Of a stretch of 64,000 nt of DNA, positions 23,335 to 35,504 are shown piece by piece. Made by a program: the position numbers and the translations under genes. Below the pieces are notes generated by a model that worked only from the letters and a program-made list of their open reading frames with translations, was not told where the DNA came from and did no database searches. The DNA comes from Polytrichum commune (lineage: Eukaryota; Streptophyta; Polytrichopsida; Polytrichales; Polytrichaceae): contig OX485809.1 in assembly GCA_950295325.1 (NCBI GenBank), forward strand, positions 28,968,144 to 29,032,143. The letters run 5' to 3'. The stretch's first letter is position 1, and each line of letters begins with the position of its first letter.

Positions 23335-23640
23335 ACCAGAGCATTGTCCCGGGACAACGCCCCACTCAAATTGCCATATCTCCCAACTCACACATCCGAT
23401 TGAGGTGATCTTGAGCATTCTAGAATTCCTGTGTCATAAGCTACGCATAGCTCATGGCCTTATCCTTGTGATCTCTATAGGTGAGAGGCGTTTCCAAATC
23501 TCGGGGCCCTCACTCACACTAGGATCACTTGGGCCTTTTCACCAATGGCGCCACAAGTCCCAAGTGTCATTTTAGGATTTCCCTTGTGCCCATGGTGTTT
23601 TGGGCATTCCTCATGGAGAGGTGTGCGACAATATGACATT
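23335..23640 (+). repeat. Dispersed repeat B, direct copy of 51130-51425
   Basis: Shared words: CAAATTGCCATATCTCC, TCCGATTGAGGTG, TTGAGCATTCTAGAAT, CACACTAGGATCACTTGGGC, CCAATGGCGCCACAA, CCTCATGGAGAGGTG. At 51 kb this text lies in the probable 3' LTR of the minus-strand gypsy element, so this is probably an LTR fragment of the same family. Confidence 0.7.
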
Positions 23641-23689
23641 TAAGATAAAATATATATTATTTTAATGTTTTTAGCATATATCCAAACGT

Positions 23690-26600
23690 ACAATGGCATC
23701 ATTCGAAAGCGCGGTTGTTGGATTTATTGACAAGTTCAATGAAAGGAAGTATAATCTTTAGAAGTTCAAAATCAAAATTTTGTTGGCATCCATGGATCTT
23801 TGGGACATTCTGGACGGATCCAAGGAAGCTTCATCTTCCTATGCGAACCCCAAACTGTTGAAAAAATATTAAAGACGTGTTAAGAAGACCATGTGCATCA
23901 TTGGCCTCAACTTGGCGGACAACCAACTTGTGCACATCAAAAGTTGCAAAGGACCCGCGGAGGCGTAGAAGACCTTTTACAACATTCACAAGACGAAGAC
24001 TTTATCCAACATGCTCTTTATTTGCCGTAACTTTTCACGTGCAAAATACAAAAAGATGATGATTTGTTAGACAACGTCAACAAGGTTAAGGTTGGACTAC
24101 GTCAATAAGGTCAAGACACTCGTAGATCAACTCGTTTCTTTGGAGGTACTCGTGAGAGACAAAGACATTATCATGACCTTGCTCGAAATCTTGCCGATGT
24201 CTTCACATGCAAGATACAAAAAGACGATGATTTATTAGACAACATTAACAAGATTAAGGTTGGACCATGTCAACAAGGTCAAGGTTGGACTACGTCAATA
24301 TGGTCAAGACACTCGCAGATCAACTCGTTTGTCTGGAGGTACTCGTGAGAGACAAAGACATTATCATAATTTTGCTCGAAATTTTGCCGATGTCTTACGA
24401 ATACTTGATCATCATCATGGAGACGTTGCCAATGAAAGAACTTACGATTAAATACGCGACAACGTGTTTAATGCATGATATGTCAAAGCGCAAGGATAAT
24501 GAGCCCCAATGTGAGGATTATGCCATGGTGTTGCGATAAAACAAAGGTGACAACTTATTTTCGCGTCAAGGCACAAAATCGTGTTTCCATTATAGTAAAC
24601 TAGGCCACATTGCATATTTTTGCTACAAAGCAAAGAACAAGGAGCGAAAAAAAAACAAACGATGTAAAGGACAATAACGACTACAGATTTATAATACATA
24701 ATGAAACACATTCCACGAGCGTATACAAGTGGATCATAAATTCAGAAGCTTCCAAGCACACAATTTTTCAAATGGTCGCATTTGATACGTATGAAATAAT
24801 AATTCCACACAATGTGCATTTAGATAATAATAGCATTGTTCAAGCTATCAGAATGGGATCCATTATTGTAGAAACAATCTTGGAAGATAAAATCAACCAA
24901 ATTCGTATAAAAAATTTGTTTCATATACCAAAATTGCATGTCAATTTGTTCTCGATGAGCAAACTTATGTCAAACAATTTAAAGGTCCAATTCAACCTAA
25001 ACGAATATATTGTCAAACCTTACGGTGGTGAAGCCATTGCAATTGTGTCACGTAAATACAACATGTACAAAATTAATTTAATGAGTGTGTACAAAATAGA
25101 AGCGGCCAACTTGATGCAATCTCCAACGGAAGATGGCGCGCTCAAGCTTTGGCACCGCCGCCTTGGCCATTTAAAAGTGAAGGGTGTCCATACCTTCCAA
25201 AACATGGTAAGTGGTACGAATCTTCGCAAATTTTATTGTCTCACATCCTCATTACTTTGTGAAACGTGCATAGAAAACAAACAACATAGTTTTGCGTTTC
25301 CAAACGAAGGGGGGAAAACAAGCAAGCAATCATTTGTCAAATTGTGCATTTCAACGTATGTGGCCCCATGAGGACCACATTCATGGGTGATGCTAGACAT
25401 GTGTAGTTACATGTGTTGAAATTCAAAGATAATTGATTTGAGAAGTTCAAGGTCCTCGTAAAGACGCAATCTAAGCATAAAACAAAAACGGTTTCGGTCA
25501 GACAATAGCGAGGAATTTGTTTTTAAGGCGTTTAACCATTTTTTAAAAGATCATGGTATCGAGAAGCAAACGTTTATCCCATATGCGCCTCAATAAAATG
25601 GAGTGGCAAAGCATGCGAATTATATCATCATAGAGATGGCAAGGAGCATGCTTCATGTTCAAAACTTTGACAAATCATTTTGAACGGAAGCGATAGCTAA
25701 TGTGGTTTACATACAAAAGTGTTGCCCAACAAGGACGTAGGATTTCATTACACCTGAGGAAACATAAAGTGGAAGGCGGCCTTACATTACACACATGCAT
25801 GTGTTTGGATGCGTCGCCTGCGCAATGGACCGAATGAAGAAAAAATAAGCTCGATGCGAATGACACAAAATGTTTGTTTTTGGGTTATTTTAAGGGAACT
25901 AAATCCTATAGGCTAATGTATTTACAAACTTTAGGAAAAAAAATAAAAAAAATAGAGACATAACATTCATGGAAGATGACACGAGCATTGAAAACACTTT
26001 GAAAATGCGTCCAAGTGGAAGAAATAAAGGCCATACGGCGGTTGTTGTGAACGAATCTTCCAAATCATCTTCATGTGATGATGATGAGGAGTACGGGAAG
26101 CAAGTGGGGGATCATGTGATTGCTAATGAGGAGACAAACAAAATTCCCGTGGAGAATGATAGCCGCGTTGAAAGATTCGGCAAGAATGGAAGATATCCTT
26201 AGAAGGAGCAGCGTCCATCCAAAGAATGGTAGAAGTACCACATTATTCTCCAACACTGCGAAGAACGAGCCAATGTGACACTGTTGGATGATCCTTTGAA
26301 TTTATGTGAAGCTTTAAAATCTGAAGATGCAAGCAAGTGAGAGGCCGCAATGCAAGAGAAGTACAACTTGCTCATGGCCAACAATACATGGGAATTGATC
26401 AACCTTCCCAATGATAGCAAGAGTGTAGGATACAAATGAGTGTTCTGTACCAAGAATAATGCATTGAACGATATTGTTAGGTATAAGGTACAGTTAGTAG
26501 CAAATGAATATTCTCAAGTGGCCGGAGTAGATTTTAATAAAAAAATTGCTCCCGTGGTCAAATTTATCTCTATTAAATGCATTTTCGCATTAGGAGTAGT

Positions 26601-27860
26601 CATGGATTGGGAGATTCACCAAATGGATGTAAAAATGGCGTTTTTAAATGGAATATTGGAGGTGAAGGTTTATATGGATCAACCAAAGGGTTTCATACAA
26701 GAGGAAAAAGAAGACCTTGTGTGCAAACTCAAGAAAGCTTTGTATAAGCTCAAGCAATCGCCGAAGGCGTGGTACCACCGTATCGACTTGTTCTTCATTA
26801 ACGAGGGTTTTTGTAAGAGCCAAAACATATCATTCGTTATACATCAAACAAACATGTGAATATTTAATGGTGGCAATCCTCTACATAGATGATTTGATCA
26901 TATAGGCAAGCAATGTAACCCAATTGAAGTGGCTTAAATCGGAGCTCAAGAAAGAACTTGAGATGAGCGATCTCGGAGAATTGCATTATTATCTAGGAGT
27001 AGAATTTGAAAGAAATAAAGAATCCCGTACCATCACCATGAACCAAAGGAGCTACATCAAAGAGGTCCTCAAACGATTTAACATGGAAAAATGCAAACCG
27101 GTCGAACTCCGTTCAATGTGAATTTAAATTTGTTAAAACTATCGGATGAAGAATTTGTGAATGTGCTAAAGGTATGGAAGGTGTTCCATACAAGGCTAGA
27201 GTAGGATCTCTCATGTATGCAACGGTGGTCACGAGGGCCAATATTGCATTTGCAGTGAGTACGATGAGTAAATTCATGTCGAATGCTAGTCCACCGCATT
27301 GGATGGCCGAAAAACGCATCATCATATATTTGAAAGGCACTTTGGACTTCAAATTATGCCTCGGAGGCAAAGATATTATCTTAAGAGGTTTTTGCGATGC
27401 GGATTAAGCGGGAGATGCAAACGATTGGCCATCCACCACGGGATATGTATTTTTTTATCGGCGTTAGAGTCATTTCATGGCAATGCAAGAAACAACCAAC
27501 CATTGCATTATCAACGATGGAGGCGGAGTACATGGCTACTAGTCATTACATTAAGAAAACGGTTTGGCTTAGGCAACTTTTGGCGGATGTGGGATATGTG
27601 CAAGAATGACCGACATCCATCATGTGTGACAATCAAAGATGCATAGCACTTGCAAAGAATCCCACACACCATTCTCACACCAAACATATCGATGTACAAC
27701 ATCATTTCATTAGAGAGAAACTAGAAAACCAAGAGATATGTTTGAAGTATTATTCAACGAAGGATATGATAGCGGACGTGCTAACCAAACCACTATGCAT
27801 CAAACATTAACAAATGCAATGGGTTTAGAAGCCTTTGATTACTCACAAAGTGAGAGTGTA
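23690..27860 (+). mobile_element. Degenerate Ty1/copia retrotransposon (gag-PR-IN-RT-RH order)
   Basis: Decayed polyprotein on the plus strand. Gag (23694-24540) has a UBN2-type segment (KTLADQLVCLEVLVRDKDI, MPMKEL-like text). A CCHC knuckle at about 24570-24612 has lost its second Cys (CFHYSKLGHIAYFC). The protease region, in a 253-codon frame at 24610-25371, reads NSEAS near residue 44 where active proteases have a DSGAS-type motif, so it lacks the catalytic Asp. The pre-integrase motif (LWHRRLGHL..CETCIENKQ) follows. The integrase core (25380-25900) is frameshifted and interrupted by stops. The reverse transcriptase (26440-26905) retains YIDDLII, followed at once by a stop. RNase H runs 27170-27810 (STMEAEYMA, NPTHHSHTKHID, DVLTKP). 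Integrase before RT defines the copia order. The element is old and cannot move by itself. Confidence 0.92.
24036..24390 (+). repeat. Internal tandem duplication in the copia gag
   Basis: A segment of ~170-190 bp (CAC.TGCAARATACAAAAAGA, GGTTGGACTACGTCAAT, CGTGAGAGACAAAGACATTA) appears twice in a row, near 24036 and 24204. The second copy has an extra ~25 bp. It duplicates part of the UBN2 coding region and explains part of the broken frame. Confidence 0.75.
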
Positions 27861-28054
27861 GAGGGTAGAGCATTAGATTGCTCGTAGTCAATAGAAATAT
27901 AATGGAAGAGGCATGAGAAATAATAAGGTTAGAATAAGGCCACCATGCTAGTCTAAAGAGGGATAAGACTCAGCTCATGTTGTTTGTGTGAAGCAATGAA
28001 GAAAAGAAAAACAATAAAAGGCAAAGCAATGAGAACATGAGACCATCTCACTCG

Positions 28055-28107
28055 AAGTATAGGTGTCTATGCTTGTGCAATCTTATCTCCTATTGATTCC
28101 AATATCT
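28055..28107 (+). repeat. Right copy of the short repeat flanking the copia element
   Basis: Matches 22013-22066 (GTCTATGCTTGTGCAATCTT then ATC.CCTATTGATTCCAAT). It lies about 250 bp downstream of the RNase H end and could be the 3' end of a 3' LTR. The LTR start was not defined. Confidence 0.45.
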
Positions 28108-28680
28108 TTAGTTTCAAGGTTTTGAAATCTTTCACAATATAAGAACCTTCAGTCATGGTCATTTAAAGAGATTCAAAGACCTGATGGTTTTCATAAAAGA
28201 ATCAACCAAAAAATTGACGGTTTTAAGAAAGTTACATTCAAACTCCGTATTATCACACCTATGGCAACCAAAGTGCAAGTGATATTATGGGGTATTGTGG
28301 TATTAACATATATGCGTGATGATAGAAAACTAGTGTAGCATGTGACATATGAGCCCAAATTAGGTGCTCATATGTGTGCTTAGGCTTAGAAATTATTAGA
28401 AGTAGAATGAGAGATTACTTTTAATTATTCAAAAACATAAAAAGAGTGCAAGCTTTAGGCTTGAGTTAGAATTGCATTTAGAAGCAAGGGAGTGGTACTT
28501 TAGTATGGGTAGAATTAGTTGTGTAAGTGATTAAAGTAAAGAAGTCGATTGGGAGTGTTAGTGGGTAAGGTTAATTCCACGGACCTTAGGCTTAGGAGCG
28601 TTGGGATTTTAATGACTCAAATAGGTTGGCACAATGTTCATTTTGGGAGTGGGGTCATGTATCCCTAGAATTTCACGGGA
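28108..28680. other. Intergenic, nothing recognised
   Basis: No gene or repeat seen. Confidence 0.4.
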
Positions 28681-29660
28681 GCTGGACGAGGACCTCAGTG
28701 TGGGTCTTTCGGTTGGAGGTTGTTGGTTTTCGGTTCAGAGTGTGGCAGTTAGAACAAGGGACGGCGTTCCAGGGCAGAGTAGGTAGGAGGAATTGAGAAG
28801 GGCGACGAGGATGCAGCTAAGGCTGCATGAAAGGGCTGCGGCAGGAAGAGAAGGATGCTGGATGTGAGGCTGCGGCAAGGCTGCCAGCAGCAGGCCACGG
28901 TGGGTAGAAGGGTAGAATGGGATAAATTGCGGTTGCTGAGGTGAGCGCAGTCACCGAACCAATGCTGCAAGGGATGCAGACTACGAAGCGCGAGGAACAA
29001 GCGAATTGAATAAGAGAGACTGCTGCATTGCAGCAGTTCAGTGCGAGGGAAGAGGTTCGACTTAACAGAGGTGGGCAGATCTGGAATAATGTGACAACTT
29101 GGAAAAGAAGGCCGAGAGGTGCAGCTCGGAGCCAGGGAAGAGGGTGAGAATCTAGATCGCATAAGCTAAGGTATTGCAACCTCAACAGCAATCGTGAACC
29201 ACATTGGTGCTGGAATTTCTGTAAATTACCCAAAATGAGCGGATCTTTGGCTGGGTGAGTTGAGGACGAATGAGTGAGGATTCTGTCACCGGCAGAAAGG
29301 GATTGGGGATCTTGCATTGCCTCCTTAAACCCAAAGCTTGGATCAAATTCGGTCATTGGGATGAGTTGTAACAGAAACCACAACTTGAAAGAAGTTCAGA
29401 GGTTGGGCAGAGGAAGGTTGTGAAGACTGCAAGGGGCGAGCAGGAGATCGCAGCCAAGACTCCGGGGCCTGAAGGCAGCGGGAATTCACTTCAGTCTACT
29501 TAGTTCGGCTGACGGGCGATGACAACCAAATGACGGGCAGTGACGGGCCACAGAGTTTTCCGAAGAGCGTAATTTCAGCTCCGAAGGGTTGAGACTGAAG
29601 GTCGGAGATTTCAATCTAGAGGTTACTAATCGAGTTAGGAAGCTGGGGTTGATGATAAAA
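28681..29660. other. GC-richer, purine-biased block of unknown nature
   Basis: This ~1 kb block is clearly richer in G and A on the plus strand than its AT-rich neighbours. It has many GCTGC/GCAGC words (28810-28880, 28960-29040). The minus strand has an open frame of 188 codons (29383-28817) rich in Ser, Leu and Pro with no known domain; I read the openness as composition. It may be the untranslated leader or LTR of another retroelement. Confidence 0.4.
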
Positions 29661-30103
29661 AAGGGTAGATTAGTGGGGGGAAATAAGACGATGTCACCAT
29701 TAGAAGGCTAGCTCATGAGTAGTGAGGTGCATTGGTAGGAACATTGGAGTAGAATAGAATAGGAGGATGATGGCTAATTAGGAGAAGGGGGTTGGAGTTG
29801 TGAGTTGTGTGAACTGCTCATCTTGCCTAGTTGATAGTGGTTGTGGATGGACACAAGGTGTGAAGTATTTTTAAATATTGATTACCTTGTGTTCCATAAT
29901 AAAGTAGAGATTTCCTTCATAAATTGAGTAATGATGAGTAATGAGGTTTCAAAGCTGGAAGAGGAAGGGAAGAACATGTGAACTCTAGGCCCCACCTGGA
30001 CTAGGACGCAACTAAGGGTGGAGGTTTAGGGCTGAGATGACATAATGGAATGACACAAAGTGCAACATTGTATTATTGAGATTGATGATTTCATAAATGG
30101 AAC
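29661..30103. other. Intergenic
   Basis: Nothing recognised. Confidence 0.35.
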
Positions 30104-30460
30104 ATGGATAATCTCCCAAAGTTGCACACATCCACAAAACTTATGTACAATCGGGGAGTCCGAGAAGTCGAGAAATACTTTGTACAAGATCTTGGTGCAA
30201 GACCCCAACATGAAGCGAATAAAGAAGATTATGAAGAGGGTGGTGGGGAGAATGATATAGTTGTGGATCTACAAAACTTCGAAGATGATGGAAATTGGTT
30301 AGGTTCTATGGTGGGTGGGCAACCGTATGATCTTGATTTTGGGTTAAGTCAAGCTACAAATACTTTGGATGTAGGAAAGAGGCATTTGGACAACCAGGGC
30401 ATTCAATGTGGGCTTTATGAAGATGATGAAGAAGAATCAAACTTGATGATTCTAGGATAA
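30104..30460 (+). pseudogene. Unknown acidic open frame, possible transposon-derived fragment
   Basis: A 118-codon frame encodes an acidic protein (runs such as YEEGGGENDIVVD, DLQNFEDDGNWLG, EDDEEESNLMI) ending in a stop. Codons look plausible and the composition is protein-like, reminiscent of the acidic tails of some DNA-transposon proteins. I do not recognise a domain and there is no partner frame upstream. The function is unknown; it could be chance. Confidence 0.25.
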
Positions 30461-31954
30461 CAATAATTGTGCAGTGGACTCCTGGTGTGTATATGTCCAC
30501 TTAAATGAACCTTTTTGAGAAGTTGAATCTACTTTTTTTATCCTTCAAGCAAAACAATTTGTGATTTCAATATTGGTACATTTTTTTAGATGGTGCAAGG
30601 GAACTTGCTAGCATTGCTAATTTATGTCATGTGTAGACCAAAATGAAGTGATGATACTGAAATCTATGCAAAAATTAGACATTGAAGACAACAAGCTTAG
30701 AGTTTGATAGTTCCGATTTAGAGAGAAGGACTTTACATCAATCTAATCCATTTATAGCAAGTTATATTACTCAATTTCGCAAAGAAAACTTGAAAGATGT
30801 GGACATCTAACCAGTTGGTCTTGGAAACACTAGGATCTTGATTAATAATGCCCAAAATCCTCTCTAGACACCGACAACCCTATATGCAGAAACATCAAAA
30901 CTCCAACTCATAAATCCCCTATAATGAGCTTGTAATCTAGCACCACATCAACCCTTAGGCGAAAATAATCCACTCTTTCACATAATAACCAACAATCATG
31001 AAGGACATACATTATGCACATCTGAGTTCACTAGAAATCCATCTCAAGAAACATACTTGAAAAAATAATGTAAGGGACATCATCCAAATGCAAACACGAT
31101 TGCAACTCCCCTTGTCTGCCCTTTCAAATTCAAAGAGATGGTGTTGCAAAGGTCAACATTTTCTTCCCTTTGATCTGGAGACAACCAACGCATCAAATTC
31201 ATGACAAGGACAAAATCCCAAACATTTGATGAAGAAGTTCATTATTTGCTAAGAAAACATTTGCAATAAACAAGAATCGATGTACGAAATGAACCTTGAA
31301 GTCACCACTATCTTCCAATGCATAAAATATTTCTTCTATATCTTCATCAACAATTGATGGAAGTGTCCTACAACAATAGCAATTCCATGAGGCTCAATCT
31401 CATATTCAAAACAACTCGGCTTCTAAGGATATGTAGAAAGCATAAGTGATAGGTCTTGCATTTCATATTAGTAAGCGGTGACCTTCACAATGAGTAATGC
31501 ATGCACATGTACATTCAATTCCTTAAAGAGCTTCCCACATTGGTAGATTGAATTATCGAGAGGTGTGTATCACATGTGAGAGGGAGAAGACATGGTTTAG
31601 GATTAGGGTTTAGGGTTTAGAACAAATGATATTGTGGGATACCTACAGTATCGTAACACATGATCCATCTTCACAGTCAACCTCCCACTTGGTCATCATG
31701 AGCAATGTGACATATCCATGCACCAACAATTCAACAAGTGCCATAAGAAGAAGAAAACACTCCACATATTGACACATGGCGCAATGCGAGGGTGTGGGTT
31801 GACTTCTATGTTGGTTTGCATTAATGGCAAAACCCATGATATAAGGGAGAGAAATGTGACAATAAGGAGTGAGATTTGAACTAAGAACCTATGTTCCTTG
31901 GGGCTGAGGATATTAGAGGGTGTTTGATTTATAAAGGTTGATATTATGGAGATT
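30461..31954. other. Intergenic, no supported gene
   Basis: From 31080 to 31560 the reverse strand reads weakly protein-like text with stops, perhaps a very old element. A short telomere-like run (TTAGGGTTTAGGGTTTAG) lies at about 31603-31620. Confidence 0.4.
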
Positions 31955-32372
31955 AGGGTGTATTTTATGCCATTGTAATAAGTTTTTTTACAACATTCTT
32001 TATGAATAAGTTTACAAGAGTGTCATCCCAATTTACTTTTAGTTCATCCACTATCCAAACCCCTACATACTCCGTAGGATTATTGATGTGTAGTTGTATG
32101 CGTGCTCTAGGCCACCCACTCTTATGTGACATAAGGCATGAAATCTATGCCAATTATCGAAACAAAGTTTGGTATATTTTTTCATTTTAACGGATATATG
32201 AATAAATATTGTCATGGATGATTGAGATTTGGATGAAAAATCACTTAGTAAGTGAGAGTTATTGCGACATTGTAATTCTATAATGCCCATTGTTTTACAA
32301 ATCCTGACAAGTAATGTTAAATTTACATTTAGCGTTGGTGACACTACACATGCAGTTTACAATTAGTATCAC
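31955..32372 (-). mobile_element. CACTA-ended MITE family, diverged copy 2 with insertion
   Basis: The reverse complement follows 57229-57579: TATTTTATGYCATTGT, TTCTTTATGAA.AAGTTTACAAG, AAATCACTTAGTAAGTGA, TTTACATTTAG.GTT. About 90 bp of extra sequence (near 32058-32190) interrupts it, and the ends are eroded. A frame here (TLNVNLTLLV..HLLSDF) is also open in the 57-kb copy. Confidence 0.65.
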
Positions 32373-33060
32373 ATCCTTGTTATAGACACGTGAACAATAT
32401 GAAAAAAAGAAAAAAATTCCATACTAACATTGGCATTTAATCCCTCCCTCGATAAGTATTATTGGAATGGAAGTCAAAGACGGGACATTTCCCATTCCAC
32501 GTGGATTGAAACATTGTGACATAATTTCCTTCCACATGGGTGTCACCCAAGTAGTATGCGATCGAGTTACCATTGGGTATTTGAGGTTCACATGAAACAA
32601 CCTCCATGCATGCAAATTCGATGCGTTGCTCATGCTCAATTGATTGGATCCCATTGGCTTGCCACCGCTATTGCTTGCAACCGTTGATCTATGGCAAACC
32701 CTTTTTGTGAAGACCATTGGTTTTGGGTTTTGGGTAAACCAAGTCCCCGGGTCTTGTACCACCAAAAAGCACCAATCCCAAATGCCTATGAACATTATAG
32801 TAGTCTTTTCATGGTCCGTGAATGGAAGGTCCACCTACACCCTCTTCATGATTGATTGCACTAGAAGGAATGGGGGTCCTTTCCTACACAAAAAGGACAC
32901 TAATCTAGCACTATTAAGTGACCAGCACACATGTCATTGAATTTCCAGTTAGTGTGGAGAAGTTGTCATCCTGGACCAGTCTTATTTTTTAACAAATGAA
33001 TGTCAGAATTTTGTCGTGGTTTTCGCTCATTGACTTTGACCTCAACGGTAATTTTTCCGA
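32373..33060. other. Intergenic, nothing recognised
   Basis: A ~98-codon frame at 32644-32940 has no recognisable motif. Confidence 0.35.
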
Positions 33061-33069
33061 TTATGGGTA

Positions 33070-33296
33070 ATTTTTAGGGATAATTTAATTAATTTTCTAA
33101 TTTATACATATAACATTAAACATTCATGTACATAGTAGGTACCTACCAATGTACCTCCCGACAAACCACCACCTACCTCCCGGTGGGTACCTACCCACCT
33201 ACAGGGCTAGGCACTAGGTGGAAGGCCAAGGGATTCGAACCTTGAACCTCGTGATTCCCACTTGGAGGCCTTATTAACCACCACGCAATTGCGAAA
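33070..33296 (-). mobile_element. tRNA-derived SINE
   Basis: On the minus strand the head reads GCGTGGTGGTTAATAAGGC (A-box-like, 33286-33268), then a tRNA-like middle (CCTCCAAGTGGGA), then a textbook B box GGTTCGAATCC (33241-33231). The spacing between boxes fits a tRNA-type pol III promoter. A GC-rich body follows, then an AT-rich end. No acceptor-stem pairing is seen, so it is not a working tRNA gene. The 3' limit is approximate. Confidence 0.65.
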
Positions 33297-34889
33297 ACCC
33301 AAGTTCCAACTGCCTTCCTTGCATAACGTATTGGTCAAGACCCATCATCTTCTTGCCATCAAGCCCTATTGTCAAACACACGACTTCAAAGCTATTAAGC
33401 AATTAAGAACATGGGCTCTCGTGCTTTTGGTTGAGCATTAATTAATCTCACAGATGTTCATGCCAACACCGTTCCCAACCTTGGAATGGTTTAAGTTAGT
33501 ACCCTTTTACAATGGCATGTTGAGTAGAGGGTGTAAGTATGGCTTGGGTCATTAATTCATAAATATAAATGTATGGAAACAAGACAATACAAATTGTTGT
33601 TGTTAATAACATACAAGTATGTTCATAATATTGAATTTACATGCTCAATAGGTGGGTTGAAAATAGCGTATACCCACATTATTATTCCCAATGATTTAGG
33701 TGTGAAAACAAGATCAATAGTGTGGTCCACGTTGATTGTCATAATTAATATAGATTGGGGAGATTTTAGTGCTATGAAATGGTAAATTATGTATTGTTGA
33801 ATGGAATATTCTTATAAAGTAATGGTCTCTAAGACCACCTTTCAAATAGTCAATGCATAGTTGTTCAAACTACGATGACTGTGGAAAATATTGTGGGCAT
33901 ATGGTAGTGTAACTTACCCTTTGCATCCCTATAGTGTGGGCCACTTTATACACCATCACACATGAAAATAACACTTGAATCTTCAACTAGAACTCATTTT
34001 ATTCTTATTCTTCGAATCCAAATAACATTCACTAGCTTCATAAGTTCAAGAATCAAGGGAGAAAATGTCAAAAATTGCATGAAGTTGTTTCTTGAAGGTA
34101 TATGCAATTGATCTTTGAATGGGAGAGGGAATTATCACGTGCATGCGTACCTCTCACATAGAAGCCTTGAAATAGTATGTAGCACTGGGTTGACTCTAAT
34201 CCTACATATATTATTGATGTATGTCAATTATTTTGAGCAAATATAGTTAATCACAATTCATGGTATAGGGTATTTATAGTCTATTTTAAAGGACATATCA
34301 TATTTGTATTTACTCTTCATATTGAATGTGCATTCTAGGCATTTAGACATCCGTTTAATTTAGATATTTGTATTATATTTTTGAATAAAATTACATGAAA
34401 ATGATTCAAATTGACATTATTTTATTGATCTTCAGTGAATTCTAGCCTTACCTTTTGATTTAAGCGCTATGAAATATTTGTTTAGAGTATCAACTAAGGA
34501 TGTGTATACAATGTGTATCCTAAGTTATGATGGATATAACGCTAGTTTTTTTATTAAGGTGTTAGAAAACTTGAGGTTAGGGTATGAACCGAAAATGTGT
34601 ATCACAATAGATACTCTAACTCATGGTGGATAGTAATCTCAATTCTAGGTTAATGTGTTGAAGGTTCTACGGTTAGGGAATCAATCCAGAAAGTCTATAT
34701 AAGTGATACTCTAACCTATGATTATAAACATATATATTATTGAAAAAATATATGAAGTTAGGGTATCAACATTATAATTATAACCCCAGATTAGGATATC
34801 AAAAGAAATCAAACACCTAACACCACTTTGAGTAATGTTGAAGGAAATTTTAAAGCACATGTAGTGGACTTGTCAATAGTAAATTCATG
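33297..34889. other. Intergenic AT-rich stretch
   Basis: No gene. From about 34490 to 34800 phrases like GATACTCTAACYYATG and GTTAGGGTATCAA recur loosely, suggesting an old degenerate repeat. Confidence 0.4.
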
Positions 34890-35105
34890 TTTTGATTTCT
34901 TTTGTTTTATGTCGTGGATATTTATTTGTGATGTTTTATGTTTTTTTGGTTTCTTTTGTGTTGTATTGTTTTGTGTTGCTTTGTAATGTGTCATATTATT
35001 TTGTAATGTTTTGTGTTAAATTGTATTGTGGTGTGTTATGTTGTTTTGTGTTATTTTGTATCGCATTGTGTTGTATTAAATTTGTGTTGTTTTGTTTTGA
35101 TCCTA
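34890..35105. repeat. G/T-rich low-complexity tract (TTTTGTGTTGTAT-like)
   Basis: About 200 bp nearly free of C on the plus strand, made of variants of TTTTGTGTTGTA and TTTTGTAATG. A frame through it (FVLFCFVLLC-like) is a by-product of the repeat. Confidence 0.75.
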
Positions 35106-35351
35106 GGATGTTGATTAGGTGATTAGTACAAGATGATTAGCAAAATCCAAGATTGTACTCATTTTCCTCATAAATGTTAGCCTTTGATCAAACAATAACG
35201 TAAGGCATGCAAGAAAGAAAGAAATAGCAAAAGAGGGGGAGGATGAAAAAGAAGACAATCCACCTTCTCCACCATCTAGGGCTAATTTCTTTACTTTTTT
35301 TCATATAATGGTTCAAAGCTTGTCAAATTTTCATTAATTTTTGCAAAAAAT

Positions 35352-35418
35352 CTCGGGACTTGTGTTGAGGGTTGGGTTGAGCAAGAAGCTAGATCCAACT
35401 CTCAACACAAGTCCTGAG
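35352..35418. repeat. Hairpin with ~24-bp arms
   Basis: Arms 35352-35375 and 35395-35418 are inverse copies with about two mismatches (GGACTTGTGTTGAG core), separated by ~19 bp. The word GGGACTTG links it to the heptamer array just downstream. Confidence 0.7.
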
Positions 35419-35463
35419 CCTCACCTCCAATAAGTGTTGTCATGTAGGCATCCATGTCATAAT

Positions 35464-35504
35464 TGGGACTTGGGACTTGGGACTTGGGACTTGGGACTTG
35501 GGAC
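35464..35504. repeat. Heptanucleotide array (TTGGGAC)n
   Basis: Five to six perfect units of GGGACTT in a row, with further single copies near 35579-35600. It differs from the plant telomere unit. Confidence 0.85.

Noticed and set aside
28817..29383. 188-codon minus-strand frame as a gene
   Set aside because: Ser/Leu/Pro-rich openness explained by base composition. No domain, no partner exon, so it is described only as a block.
31600..31622. Telomere or interstitial telomeric array
   Set aside because: Only about two TTTAGGG units; likewise near 40011 and 56838. Too short to be more than chance or a scar.
33225..33296. tRNA gene
   Set aside because: B box and an A-box-like word exist but there is no acceptor-stem pairing or proper anticodon arm, so SINE fits better.
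34892..35122. Cys/Phe/Leu-rich membrane-like frame
   Set aside because: Produced by the G/T-rich low-complexity repeat.
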